Positions 1 to 10,696 of a stretch of DNA of 64,000 nt are shown piece by piece (positions within the stretch are counted from its first letter, which is position 1; each line of letters opens with the position of its first letter). A program made the position numbers and the translations under genes. The notes under the pieces were generated by a model. The model saw nothing but the letters and a program-made list of their open reading frames with translations. It searched no databases and was not told where the DNA came from. The stretch comes from Spongilla lacustris (taxonomy: Eukaryota > Porifera > Demospongiae > Spongillida > Spongillidae). Location: NCBI GenBank assembly GCA_949361645.1, contig OX442422.1, forward strand, positions 5,455,642-5,519,641, given 5' to 3'.

Positions 1-3000
1 TGTAAGTTTGTGTATTGAATGTTACATGAACATTACAGTTATGATAATACTAAGAACAGGAGGGAGTGGAGACGTGCCAATAAAGGCATCTCCAATATCT
101 CTTGTTCCCTTCCTTCTTACACCAGCATTGCCGTAAAATACAATATACCACTGACTTTTGCTATTTTTATGTATGAGATATGACATGAACTGTCCCCTAT
201 GTATGTAAATATCAGGCAGTCTGCTTAGACTTCTGCCTCGAATCTAATACTATAATTTCCAACGTCCGTACGTCCGCGTAACCACCTATTTATAAACTCC
301 GCCTAGCGTCTACAATTGAACATAACTAGCAACGCGTACCTAGCAACCAATAGAAACGACCACTCCCACACAAAAGTATATAGCAACGACCAATGGCAAT
401 TGACCGGTGTTCGTACAGACCGGAAGTAGTACTATTATTGCACGCGCGGGCTATTAAATAGGTTGCGTAGTAACCGTATATTACAACAGGTGGTAGATTA
501 CTGTATGTAAAAAAAAAAAACATTGTGCACTTCTTATAGAACCACTTCCGTGATTTTTCACGGGGTAACGCTAGTTTACTAATAATGGTTGTGGTAAAGT
601 CACAAAGCATGCACATGTATAATGCTGACATACATGTACATGAGTGACTTTGTTTAAAGAGGCCATGGTGGCCATGTTGATGATGACCATGTACTGCATG
701 CACCATGTTGACTGACCCACTCCAGCATGGTCATACTCCATTACACTACGCTGCAAGGGAAGGTCATACAACTTGTGTGGATCATCTCCTTTTTGCTCCT
801 GGTATTGATGTGAACATTAAGGATAAGGTGAGTTGTACAATCTTCTTCCTCCTATTCATAAATCATACATCTTTTTACTTTACTTAGCAAATGTGAGCCC
901 CAATACATGCACCCCGTTGGCTGCATGCCATAAAGAGGGGTCAGGCAGAGCACCCCATGAGGCCACATGCCCTAACGGCTAGAGGTGGATAAGGGAGGCA
1001 AGAGCCAGCCTCCATGGATGTAGCCATTGTTGGTTGAATGGGGGCAGACTGGACCCCGCTGTGTTCCGTAGCATTAGGTACTGCCCTGCCCTAGGCTGCC
1101 TGAACCAATGTGGGGCCAATGGGGTGGTGGCCATTGTACCTTAGAGGCCAGCAGAGGTTGTTGCCTTAGCTCTGTGACCTCACCTCAGGGTGTTAGCCCC
1201 AGGGTTATGGTAGCCATGTGTTGAGCAGCACCAGCCTTCTTTAATGAGATGAGAGCAGCAGAATACATACATGTATGTGATGCAATAATGAGAGCACACA
1301 CACACCTACATGTATAAGGTGTCCAAGTCCAGTCAGTCAGGGGTACAATATTACACAAGGGGTGGGAAGGGGCTGAGATGATGCCAGTAGCTACTGAGGA
1401 TGTGTGTGTAATGGACCTGCCTATAAGAGGCACCAGGTAGATCTGTGGGGATTGGTAAGCAATGCAATGGGGACACATGTAGACACTAAGTATAGGCACC
1501 TGGTACCTTCCATTAAAACACTTCTTAACACTGCCATACCACATACTGGTTGTATGTGTGTACTTTGATTAGAGACTTCATGTTTGAAGGGGCCATGTTG
1601 ATGATCATGTAAACATGTGTACATTGTACCCACCATATCGGCTGAACTATTGTACCCACTATGTTGGCTGACCTATTGTACCCACTCCAGAATGGTGATA
1701 CTTCATTAGACCTTGCTGCAAGGGGAGGTTATACTACATGGGATTGTTTGGAACGTCTTCTTTCTACTCCTGGTATTGATGTGAACATTAAGAATCGTGT
1801 AAGTTTGTGTATTGAATGTTACATGAACATTACAGTTATGATAATAACGTTTGAATCGCTATATCTTTCGAACGGTAAAGGCTATTGACTTCCTATTTTC
1901 ATGACTTCATACTACACCATTGCTCCTTGGTATAATACATTTTGGTGTCTCGCACTTGCTCCGTGCCAGCATTGCAACATTCCAATAAAGCACCTGGTTC
2001 AAACCCAACATACAGTACTTTTCAGTAAGAGTAATCAAATCGCTTCAAATTTGGTTTTTAGGTAGAGAGGTCCTATACCTATCTATTTGTTCTGTTCGTT
2101 AATTGTATGCTATCCATTACGGAGATACAACTTTTTCCTGCTTGATCATTGGCTCGAATCGAGCGGGAAATGTGCACTTGGTTTGTTCAACTGTATCTCC
2201 ATAACGGATGACATAAAAATTAACGAGCAGAGCAAATCAATTGGTACAATGTATAAGACCTCTCTACCTACAATCCGAATTTGAAGCGATTTGATTACTC
2301 CTACACAAAGTTATGTTGGGTTTGAATCAGGTGCGGTTTCGAACGTTGCAATGCTGGCACGGAGCAAGTGCAAGACACCAAAATGTATTTTACCATATAC
2401 ATGTAGCAATGGTGAAGTATGAAGTCATGAAAATAGGTAGTAGATAGCCTTTACCGTTTGGACAATATCGCGATTCAAACGTTATTTTATAATGTTATAA
2501 AACATAGGACATTTTCGCGGATACTGTCCCATATAATAATAATTATTATTATTATCATTATTATTATGAAACAATACAACGGTTACAAGCAAAGTACAAA
2601 TGAATATATGTATACATGCAAATGCACAAAACTTGAGACACAACAACACAATAAACTACACTACTAAACAAGAGGCTGCCTAGCAATCATTGCACAGGCA
2701 TTGTTCTTCTGCAAAGCAATGGCAAGCCTTTGATATAGCCAGCAAGATACTGATGAAACTGGCTGATCTGATCTGTTGGCCACCATTCTGGCTAGAGTCT
2801 TGAAAATTGTTATTATTATTATTATTATATATATATTATACTTTAATAGCTGTTGTAAATGTGCATTGACAAATCAGGTTCAATGGGACATAAAGCAGAT
2901 ATATAATAATACATGTTAGGTATGGTGATGTTGCTGATGCAACCTCTGTCTAAGCCAGCACTTCCCTCAGTGCTACAATTAAGTTAATTTGTTAATTAAA

Positions 3001-4706
3001 TCAAGATTATAATTTTATAACCATTAAATCAGACGATTGAGCGCTAGCGCTGGATACTACATGTACATTGACATGTCGGTGAAGTTGGATGAATGCCTGC
3101 TGCCTGGCACCCTTCAGTGCCCATGGCGCCCCACGTCATAAACCGGCAGGTGGGTTGGTGCCCCCCTGCCACCCCCCCGACCAGGCCGCCACTGATAAGG
3201 TGTACAGGTCCAGTCAGTCAGGGGTACAATATAAGGGGCACCAGGTAGAGCAATGGGGACACATGTAGACACTAAGTATAGGCACCTGGTACCTTCCATT
3301 AAAACACTGCTTAACACTACTGTATCAACTCCTGGTATTCATGTGAACATTAAGGGTGATGTAAGTTTGTGTATTGAATGTTACATGAACATTACAGTTA
3401 ACGTTTGAATCTCTATTGTCCGATTGGTAAAGGCTATCGACTTCCTATTTTCATGACTTCATACTACACCATTGCTCTATGGTAAAATACATTTTGGTGT
3501 CTTGCACTTGAACTGTGCCAGCATTGCAACGTTCGATACCGCACCTGGTTCAAACCCAACATAACTTTCAGTAAGAGTAATCAAATCGCTTCAAATTCGG
3601 TTTTTAGGTACACAATGTAGAGGTCCTATACCTATCTATTTGTTCTGTTCGTTAATTGTATGCTATCCGTTACGGAGATACAACTTTTTCCCGCTTGATC
3701 ATTGGCTCGAATCGAGCGGGAAAAGTGCACGTGGTTTGTTCAACTGTATCTCCGTAATGGATGACATAAAAATTAATGAACAGAGCAAATCAATAGGTAT
3801 AAGACCTCTCTACCTACAAATTTGAAGCGATTTGATCACTCCTACAGAAAATTATGTTGGGTTTGAACCAGGTAGGGTATCAAACGTTGCAATGCTGGCA
3901 CGGAGCAATTGCAAGACACCAAAATATGTATTTTCCCAAGGAGCAATGGTGTAGTATGAAGTCATGAAAATAGAGAATAGATAGCCTTTACCGTTCGGAC
4001 GATATCGCGATTCAAACGTTACAAAACGATTATTTTATAATGTTATAAAACATAGGAAGTTTCCGCAGATACTGTCCCATATAATTATAATCATTATACA
4101 TGTATTATTATTATTAGTATTATTGTTATTATACTTTAATAGCTGCTGTAAATGTGCATTGACAAATCAGGATCAATGGGACATAAAGCAGATATGTAAT
4201 AGTACATGTTAGGTGTGGTGATGTTGCTGATGCAACCTCTGTCTAAGCCAGCACTTCCCTCAGTGCCATGCAATAGCTGCAGAAGCAAGCCTAGATAAAG
4301 TTTTGTCATGCTTCTCTCCGGGTGGTGGCATTTAATTAATAACTCCCAACAACTCCCATGTATGCTGTGCCATGCACATTCTTTCAATATTGGTGAGATA
4401 ATGATTATACAAAACTAGGGATGGCTCCAATTCATAGCATTATTTTGTTTTGACCCCCCTCCCCCAAGAATTAATTTATTTGCTCTATATATTTGTACTA
4501 CATTGCACATGCTACAGTATGGTGCAACTTCATTAATCAAAGCTGCAGAACATGGTCGTGTTACTTGTGTGGATCAACTCCTTTCTACTTCTGATATCAA
4601 TGTGGATATTACATTCCAGAGAATTTTCGCACTTGACATTTCAGAGACAGATCCAGAAGATCTGGAAGAGACAGATCCTGATGGTTCATATTTCCTGATG
4701 ATCTAG
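1..4706 (+). CDS. Ankyrin-repeat protein gene 1, 3' part (5' end outside window)
   Basis: Base 1 is the last base of an exon and a GTAAG donor follows, so the gene enters from the left. Exons seen are 726-827 (34 codons, HGHTPLHYAAREG core), 1691-1798 (36 codons, NGDTSLDLAARGG core) and terminal exon 4518-4706, a last ankyrin unit (YGATSLIKAAEHG) followed by an acidic tail (SETDPEDLEETDPD) and TAG. Each exon is one ankyrin unit, preceded by a CAG acceptor and followed by GTGAGT or GTAAGT, all in phase 0, so exons join in frame in any order. Ankyrin repeats are protein-binding scaffolds; the partner and cellular site cannot be told. No signal peptide or membrane segment is seen. The last intron region is duplicated (two foldback copies, two copies of the pre-terminal repeat). 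Genes 2 and 3 in this window are paralogues with the same terminal exon. Confidence 0.8.
50..166 (+). repeat. Truncated intronic copy of the GGAGAC/ATCTCC inverted-repeat element
   Basis: Starts with an AGAACAGGAGGGAGTGGAGA motif and ends near CTATTTTTATG. The right half matches the right arm of the full hairpin elements at 7782-8052 and 9427-9686 (TTGTTCC..TTACACCA..ATATACCACT). Further truncated copies sit in the equivalent introns of genes 2 and 3. Confidence 0.7.
244..575. other. Gene-1-specific insertion in an ankyrin intron
   Basis: In the matching introns of genes 2 and 3, CTTCTGCCTC(A/G)AAT runs directly into TTACTAATAATGG. Here about 330 bp intervene. The insert is less AT-rich than its surroundings and carries several CCTAGCAAC/TAGCAACG motifs and CCAAT boxes. 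I see no terminal inverted repeat, no target duplication and no coding frame. Confidence 0.55.
890..1560 (+). repeat. Ankyrin-gene intron repeat of about 670 bp (family)
   Basis: Begins TGTGAGCCCCAATACATGCA, contains GAGGGGTCAGGCAGAGCACC and GGTGGATAAGGGAGGCAAGA, and ends shortly before the next ankyrin exon. Other copies: 16127-16790, 17548-18235, 20016-20665, 20936-21605, 54383-55060 and 56862-57515. One copy is split by the 6.4-kb insertion (46518-46972 and 53384-53600), and two are truncated (18508-18746, 55341-55570). It lies only in introns of the ankyrin genes, always after a D-, H- or G-type exon, so it was copied together with the exons. It has no coding potential I can support. Confidence 0.8.
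1846..2534. repeat. Foldback (long inverted repeat) element, copy 1
   Basis: A near-palindrome with arms of about 300 bp. The left end is ACGTTTGAATCGCTATATC, and the right arm carries the reverse complement ending CGCGATTCAAACGT. The right outer end extends further to TATGTTTTATAACAT-type sequence and ACTGTCCCATAT, which the left side lacks, so this copy is asymmetric. The centre has two oppositely oriented GATACAACTTT/ATCCGTTACGG stretches. Copies at 3400-4083, 21903-22556 and 57799-58476 all lie in the last intron region of an ankyrin gene; a fragment lies at 9362-9426. No coding capacity; a non-autonomous DNA element is the best reading. Confidence 0.75.
2545..2815 (-). mobile_element. 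3' tail of a non-LTR retrotransposon, minus strand
   Basis: On the minus strand a short frame with TLARMVANRSDQ-, CWLYQRLAIALQKNNAHA-like coding is followed by a 3' UTR that ends in (AAT)n at 2535-2570. A near-identical copy lies at 36647-36945. The pattern (arginine/alanine-rich end followed by an AAT tail) matches the other retrotransposon tails in the window. Only the last part of the element is present. Confidence 0.5.
2983..3194 (-). mobile_element. hAT-like terminus fragment in an ankyrin intron
   Basis: Read on the minus strand the right edge is CAGTGGCGGCCTGGTCGG, a typical hAT-style tip. Homologous fragments lie at 18747-19015 and 55571-55823, each replacing part of the intron repeat. 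No intact second end or target duplication was found. Confidence 0.45.
3325..3360 (+). pseudogene. Truncated ankyrin exon relic
   Basis: Only the last 12 codons of an ankyrin exon remain (STPGIHVNIKGD), followed by an intact GTAAGT donor. The first two thirds and the acceptor are missing. The downstream intron matches that after exons 1691-1798 and 21748-21855, so this is the scar of a local duplication. Confidence 0.7.
3400..4083. repeat. Foldback element, copy 2
   Basis: Same long inverted repeat as 1846-2534, here next to the truncated ankyrin relic. Gene 1 therefore carries two tandem copies of its last-intron region. Confidence 0.75.
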
Positions 4707-5950
4707 AAGAGACAGATCCTGAAGATGACTAGCTATTGTTAACACTTTTAAACTGACTGTATGCTTGCCTGATAGAATGGTTTATTATTTATTATTGAAT
4801 TATTACGTACTTGTATGTATTATTTTAGTGTTATTATCATTATTCAATGAACATACATACATGTAAGTACCCTAATACATGTACTAGTCATTGTGTGGAA
4901 CATCTGCTTTATCAATGTTAACATAACGAATAGGGTGATTTCGTCCCTATATATTTAGCGGATGTATGACTTCAATCAAAATCAAATGCTACAGGACAGG
5001 ACAGACACCAGCTGCATGGGCACCAGTCCATGTCATATCAGCTGAGTACCAGTACTTGATTTATACCTCAGTCTGACATTTTTAGGATACGTATTTTGAG
5101 CACAAAAAAATTCCAAAAGCTTAAAAGCTGAAATTCATAAGGCGAATGACATGTAATCCATCCTATACATGTATACCTGCAGCAAAATATATTTAGTGGC
5201 ACAGCCCGATTCAACTTGAGATCAGGTTGGGATTCAGTGTCATCTGTAAGCATTAACAAGCAGCAGATACTTTTAGCTCAGTGATGCATGATATCAATAC
5301 ATGTACATGATTTGAGCCAGTAACTATAGGAAATACGTTTCATTATTTTATTTCATTACAACCATATATCATGCATAAGCTTATTGTTATTAATTGTATT
5401 ATGCGTTCTGCATGGAGATGTACAGGCAAAATTGTGGTGTAAATAAATTCACAATATCTTAAATGCAAAATTCGAGATCAGTGGGAAGCATCCAATCAGA
5501 ACTTCCGTGACTTTTTGGCATGAAATCCACAAGGGACATGAGGCCTGGCAAGCCAGCTGGTTGGGAAATGATGGTAAGTTGAACATGAATATGTATTTAC
5601 AGATATGAGTTGGCCATTTGAATGGAGAGTAGCTGTGGTATGAATAATACAGCCCCATGCACTTAGAACAGATGCACACCCCATAGCAACAGATACATGC
5701 ATGTACATGTACATGTACATATTTGTGTATGTCATGATATAGGTACATGTTTGTGGGAGATGCAGACATAATGGTTGTAAATCGCACTATGCATTTCCCC
5801 TACATGTACATGTATTAGGAAACTGATATACATGTACATGTATTAGTGTATGTGCATTCTCAGTATATTACATGTATATCAAATCAGTTGACACTCATTA
5901 CGTCCATGAAACGTGAAGCAGAGCTATAATAATAATAATATTAATACATG
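4707..5950. repeat. 3' flank of ankyrin gene 1, shared with genes 2 and 3
   Basis: Matches 24557-26120 and 59133-61150. Shared marks are GGACAGGACAGACACCAGCTG, the CTTAAAAGCTGAAATTCAT stretch and the GGGACATGAGGCCTGGCAAG stretch. It defines the 3' part of the duplicated gene unit. I see no supported gene in it; a conserved minus-strand frame at 5068-5259 is frameshifted in the second copy. Confidence 0.7.
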
Positions 5951-7147
5951 TATGTTACATTTAGGTATTTTGATGTTGCATAACCTTTAGCTGTGCCAAC
6001 ACTGTCCTCAGTGTTAAAATAATTCAGGCAGCAGCTACATCTATCCCAAACTTAGAAAAAAATTATCATGCCTCTTTCAGGTGGTGGTACATGTATATAA
6101 TTAATAAGCACTCACAACTATGCATTATACTAAGCACAGAATGACAGGTTTACATTTAGGTCACCAATATGGAAAGATATGCCCTACTAAGCCTGAAAAT
6201 GGGTGGGGTAATAAATTAAGTGTAGACATGAAAAAACAAATCAAGTGTTACAATGTAGATGTATTTTATATAAATTATTCACATGTTCAGTGTACATGTA
6301 CATGTGTGAGCATTTTTGTGAGCACAACTAAATTTAAAATCAGTCTTGTAAGCCTAATGTGAGAGGGGGTCTATTGTCTCATTACACCATTTGGGAAGAG
6401 GCATGAGCAGACTATGAGTCATTCCTGCTTCTGCCAGATTAACTTTAGCAATTGTACGAAATACATGTACATCTTAGCAAAATTATATACATGTATATAA
6501 AGAACAAGCATTACCAACCTTTGGTCACATCAGTTTTTACATCCGGGATGCCATTTCATAGTGCACTCCACTGAACTGATATATAATATTGTCACATGCA
6601 TGTTAGATCTATCGCAGGAGCATACACATGTATTTTGGAGTCGATAGTCCCTCCTTTGCTATTAAAAAAAATTGCGTATACCTGAAGTCCTCTCTATCCA
6701 GGCAGGCAGGACTCACAGTGTAAAAAGGGTTGCTATACACCTGTGTATAACATCAATTAGCGGTGTGTTATACACACGTATACGCAATAACGTCTATATA
6801 CACACTGTTATACAGTAGTGTATAACAATACCTTTTTCATAGTGACTGTTTTTAGATATCATTCCTCCTCCACCATGTACCAGGCTTCACGTTTGAAGGT
6901 CCATGTTGATGTTCATGTGTTTACTTGTACATGTATAAGCAGTGCAATGTCGCTCATGACTTACAGATACATGTATGATGCGCTAACATACAATGAAGCC
7001 ATATATTAGTTGCAGGTCACTGCACTATGTTACATGTACATGTATGTGTATTTACTGTACAGGTGTGCACCTACATGTACATGCATGTACATCTAAGTGG
7101 CTTTTTCAAGTTCATGCTATCAATTGTACCATTTCTAAATGTACATG
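5951..7147. other. Decayed last-intron and intergenic sequence
   Basis: About 5940-6110 is a diverged copy of the sequence that precedes terminal exons (compare 4195-4390), but no terminal exon follows. Around 6840-6930 is a diverged copy of the sequence preceding ankyrin exons (TTCACGTTTGAAGGTCCATG). TATACAC/GTGTATA motifs cluster at 6734-6830. No gene seen. Confidence 0.5.
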
Positions 7148-7255
7148 TGTGATTATACTCCATTACATCTTGCTATACATAATGATCATACTACTTATAA
7201 TTAAGTGGAAAATCTCCTTTCCACTCCTGGTATTGATGTGAACATTACCAATATG
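7148..7255 (+). pseudogene. Relict ankyrin exon (fourth gene unit)
   Basis: Thirty-six codons resembling the D-type exon (YTPLHLAI...VENLLSTPGIDVNITNM) followed by a GTGAGT donor. There is an in-frame TAA at codon 19 and no AG acceptor at the left edge. No companion exons survive downstream. Confidence 0.75.
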
Positions 7256-7781
7256 GTGAGTAGGCCTACTCGATCACTGTTGTATGTCCCTTATATGAAC
7301 AGATACATGAACATGTACATTTAAATGTCATGGAGATGGTATACACTGTACATGCACGTGCACATTGAAACTACTAAATGTACATGTAGATTGTCCTGGT
7401 AGGGAGTGTTGTTTGGCGGTGAATCATATGACCTCAGGTTGTTATTGACGACCTCTGTGGGTAGAGGGTGTCCTGGGAAAGGTCTCTAATACTGTTCTGA
7501 CTTATACTCTAGGGATGATTAGTAAAAATGTGCATGTATGTCTTGTAGGAGCTAGTATACATGTACATACAGCAGGGGTGATATGTGGCCTGTGGAGTGT
7601 GACAACTGATTGCAGATGTAATGGAGGTACATGTACATGTATGCATGCACAAGTAAGTCGTATTATGCATTTCCCCTATTAGGCAATATTATTTTGCATA
7701 CACATCCGATTATTTACTTGTGTATTCTCAGTATATATTATATATTATTAATTGTATAATATAATATCAATTATATAATAT

Positions 7782-8052
7782 AACAAGATATAAAAAACAT
7801 TCTCTCTGAGAAAGTTAGTGGTATATAGGATTTGAAGGCAATGGTGGTGTAAAAAGGAAGGGAACAAGGGAGTGGAGATATTAGCACTATATTTAGCACT
7901 TAGTAGAACGGCATGCATTATATTTATGTTGCTAATTACAGGAATAATTATTGTATCTCCACTCCCTTGTTCCATTCCTTTTCACACCACCATTGCCTTC
8001 AAATCCTATATACCACTAACTTTCTCAGAGAGAATGTTTTCTATATCTTGTT
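7782..8052. mobile_element. Inverted-repeat MITE, copy A
   Basis: Both ends read ACAAGATATA...CATTCTCTCTGAGAAAG inwards, and the arms of about 100 bp match closely (AGTTAGTGGTATATAGGATT and its complement). The spacer of about 70 bp is AT-rich. A second full copy is at 9427-9686. Five truncated relatives lie in ankyrin introns (50-166, 17065-17184, 19531-19650, 53888-54005, 56334-56455). No coding capacity. Confidence 0.8.
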
Positions 8053-8187
8053 TCATTCACTTTTTTACTACTAGTATACTTACAACCGGCCCTTACGTTT
8101 GTATGACAAGCCTTATTGCCTAGCAACACAATGTTTATCATTTGGACCTGTTCTACATCGAAACTCGCGCGCCAAGCTTTATGCACT

Positions 8188-8639
8188 CAGGGATATTAAA
8201 TACATGGATTGGAAACGGTTCCGTAATCTACGTGTACCGGAAAACCATCCGTGTTGGATTCTGAATTGGTGAGTTTGCTGTTGACTCGGACGAATATGAC
8301 ATGGATGCTGATCCCAGTGGACGGGTTTCAGGGGTGTAGTTCAAAGTTTTCAGATCTATTGTACGGGTAGTTGTTCAGGAGATTTCGTAACTCGAAGCTT
8401 AAGCGATCCGAACGCTTTAACAAGCTTATACATTGCTTTCAAAAGTAAAGCTTGACTGATCCCATTAGTAAAACCTGCCTCTTAATTAGAAAGAAACCAA
8501 CTTACCAAGTGTAGCTTTTCGTTTCTGCGATTTCGCGACTTTAAGAATAGCCCTCAAGCGCATCACGGATGGAAATTAGGAATACCGTAATTCAGCCGTA
8601 TATCAGCCTCGTTTCCAATCCATGTATTTAATATCCCTG
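8188..8639. mobile_element. Non-autonomous TIR element with 7-bp target duplication
   Basis: The terminal inverted repeats are about 29 bp, starting CAGGGATATTAAATACATGG, and the right end is the exact complement. They are flanked by direct copies of ATGCACT (8181-8187 and 8640-8646). Length is 452 bp, with no coding capacity. CAGGG tips suggest hAT-like or P-like relatives, but a 7-bp duplication is one base short of the usual 8. Confidence 0.85.
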
Positions 8640-8667
8640 ATGCACTGTAGCAGACGCTCGCTTTTTT

Positions 8668-8886
8668 TCAGGATCCGCGTGCATTGTACGTTGCTAAATA
8701 TAGGACTATTCCCAAATGACGTTGATCCAAATCGTAACTCTGCTCATCACAGCATACACCTCTTTGAATAGAAGCGCGGTTCGCATAACCATTGTACCGA
8801 ACCCGGGAGGTTTCTAATTCACCGTCTCGGTTTTGGATGTATTCCTCTCTACGTTTGGCTCTTCCCTGTCGTTCCCGTGAAGGCAT
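8668..8886 (-). pseudogene. Coding relic with basic N-terminus (KRREEY family), copy 1
   Basis: An open frame of 72 codons on the minus strand starting MPSRERQGRAKRREEY, then RDGELETSRVRY. Two diverged relatives lie at 9887-10137 and 38557-38787, also minus strand, with the same KRREEY and ESSRVRYDADAE-like stretches but broken by stops and indels. The basic, repeated RxxY pattern resembles N-terminal parts of proteins common in sponge mobile elements; that link is from memory and weak. This copy is cut at its far end by the 452-bp element. Confidence 0.4.
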
Positions 8887-8939
8887 TTTGCCAACGCTAG
8901 TTAAACATGGCGAACAAACAACAAACCATTATGGTACCA

Positions 8940-9361
8940 TAAGTTTCTAATTATACGTATAGGTATTGTCATGGGAACGCTTGAGTTAAGTACTCAATAT
9001 GGCGTAGTTATTGCTTTGTACCAAAGCTGTGTATCTGACACCAATGGGCAGTCGGTAGAAAAATTCTACGATTTTTGGTGTAACTGGCGCTCTCTAAAAC
9101 CGTTCCTATCTCGAGTTATACTCACCCAGGAAAAACTGTCGGAGGAGAAATTTGGGACTGGGAACGAGAACTACGAGCTATTTTGTTCTCTTAAAGCAAA
9201 CTGTTTGGTGACTTGAACAAAACGTTTAAATGATCGTCTTTCCATTTTGGTCCGATAGCAACAAAGAGCTAAACTATCCGTTTCTCGGTTCGTGAGTTAT
9301 ACGCGGGTCGCGGTTTTTTAATGATTTCATGATACGGCACAAATCCTATATGATCGATATC
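8940..9361 (+). repeat. Copy of the ankyrin-gene promoter-proximal repeat
   Basis: Shares CTGGGAACGAGA, the TTGTTCTCTTAAAG stretch, GATAGCAA.AAAGAGCTA, CTATCCGTTTCTCG and ATGATTTCATGATACGGCAC with 14935-15170 (upstream of gene 2) and with 38880-39162 plus 45431-45538 (upstream of gene 3). No first exon follows here; a foldback fragment (9362-9426) comes instead. A relic promoter is the best reading. Confidence 0.6.
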
Positions 9362-9426
9362 AATTATATGGGACAGTATCCGGGAAATCTTCCTATGTTT
9401 TATTACATTATAAAAATAATCGTGTT
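9362..9426 (-). repeat. Foldback element fragment
   Basis: Matches the reverse complement of the outer right end of the foldback copies (GGGACAGTATCC, then TATGTTTTATTACATTATAA). It shows the outer sequence that the left ends of the intronic copies lack. Confidence 0.65.
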
Positions 9427-9686
9427 ACAAGATATTCTCTCTGAGAAAGTTAGTGGTATATAGGATTTCAAGGCAATGGTGGTGTAAAAAGGAAGGGAAC
9501 AAGAGATTCAGTGGAGATACACTATATTTAGCACTTTATAAAACATCATTACAGTTATGTTGCTAAATATAGGAATAATTATTGTATCTCCACTGAATCC
9601 CTTGTTCCCTTCCTTTTTACACCACTATTGCCTTCAAATCCTATATACCACTAACTTTCTCAGAGAGAATGTTTATTATATCTTGT
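9427..9686. mobile_element. Inverted-repeat MITE, copy B
   Basis: Same ends and arms as 7782-8052, with an insertion of GATTCA-type bases near the centre on both arms. Abuts the foldback fragment on the left and an (ATT)n tract on the right. Confidence 0.8.
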
Positions 9687-9690
9687 TTCA

Positions 9691-10148
9691 TTATTATTAT
9701 TATTATTTATAAGCGACTACTACTTGTACTTGTATACTTTGCAACCCGTACATATACTAGTACAATGTTGAAGTAAATACACCGGATTGTATGATAAAAT
9801 CCAGCCGTTGTAATTCCCGAGCCATGTTTGTTGCCTAGCAACACAATGTTTACAGTTCTGTTACATTTGCTGCTGTTCTAGTTCCAAACACGCGCGCCAT
9901 ACTTTTCCTCGTTTCTCGTCTGAGTTCAGTTTATAGCGCCGCCTCTTAGAAGCTCGCACCGCAACAGAATTCTTTTCCTGTCGCCACCTCTTAGAAGATC
10001 GGTTCCACTCCATATTTGTTATGTATATGTCACGAGCAGACTGTTCAGCATCAGCATCGTACCGAACTCGGGAGGACTCTAACTCATAGTCTTGATTTAG
10101 GAGGTATATTCCTCTCTTCGCTTAGCTTTCCTCTTTTGTAGCCGAGAT
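9691..10148. repeat. Segmental duplicate of 38345-38787 (left part)
   Basis: Nearly identical to 38345 onward from TTATAAGCGACTACTACTTG through the GTTGCCTAGCAAC palindrome. It contains KRREEY relic copy 2 on the minus strand (about 9887-10137), with a stop after EEYTS. The duplicate continues at 10706 after the MULE-like insertion. Confidence 0.8.
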
Positions 10149-10696
10149 TAGTCTGACGTAGCCATACCCTCGCGCTTTGCGGAGGGTCTGGAGACATTGC
10201 CATACCAAATTGGTTCTGATTACTTCCAACATATTAAAAGTTATTAAGGTTACCTTACGTTACGAGGAATGCGAGGAATGCAATTATGTTACGGCACACG
10301 TGTACGATAGAAAGACGTACTGCGGCACATGTGGCTAGAGAACTAGATTTATATGCAAACCTTACAACTAAATAGTTGATTTTGTGAGCGGACGAGACGT
10401 TTTCGCCATCCTACGGCTACCCACTGGTTGCGGAAAAGGTCTGTGCTATGGCCCATGGGTGCTTGCCTGGGATCCTCGACAGGATGGCTTTCGCGTCCGA
10501 TCGTACAGCTCACTTAAGTCTTGGCTGTCGCCATCTTGAACGCCTGTTGTCCGTAACATAATTGCATTCCTCGCATTCCTCGTAACGTAAGGTAACCTTA
10601 ATAACTTTTAATATGTTGGAAGTAATCAGAACCGATTTGGTATGGCAATGTCTCCAGACCCTCCGCAAAGCGCGAGGGTATGGCTACGTCAGACTA
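10149..10696. mobile_element. MULE-like non-autonomous element with 9-bp target duplication
   Basis: Terminal inverted repeats of about 145 bp begin TAGTCTGACGTAGCCATACC. Flanking direct repeats AGCCGAGAT lie at 10140-10148 and 10697-10705. Length is 548 bp. Nine-base duplications and long inverted repeats fit the Mutator superfamily. The related locus at 38.78 kb has no such insertion, which supports the boundaries. No coding capacity. Confidence 0.85.

Noticed and set aside
1185..1544. Minus-strand frames with MPILSVYMCPHCIAYQSPQI, seen in most ankyrin introns
   Set aside because: They are the antisense of the intron repeat. Copies are truncated at varying points and differ by frameshifts, so conservation follows the repeat and not a protein.
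5068..5259. Minus-strand frame conserved after ankyrin genes 1 and 3
   Set aside because: The copy after gene 2 is frameshifted, and similarity extends equally outside the frame, so it reflects segmental duplication.
8971..9216. 81-codon frame after the KRREEY relic
   Set aside because: It overlaps the promoter-like repeat; the other copies of that repeat do not keep the frame.
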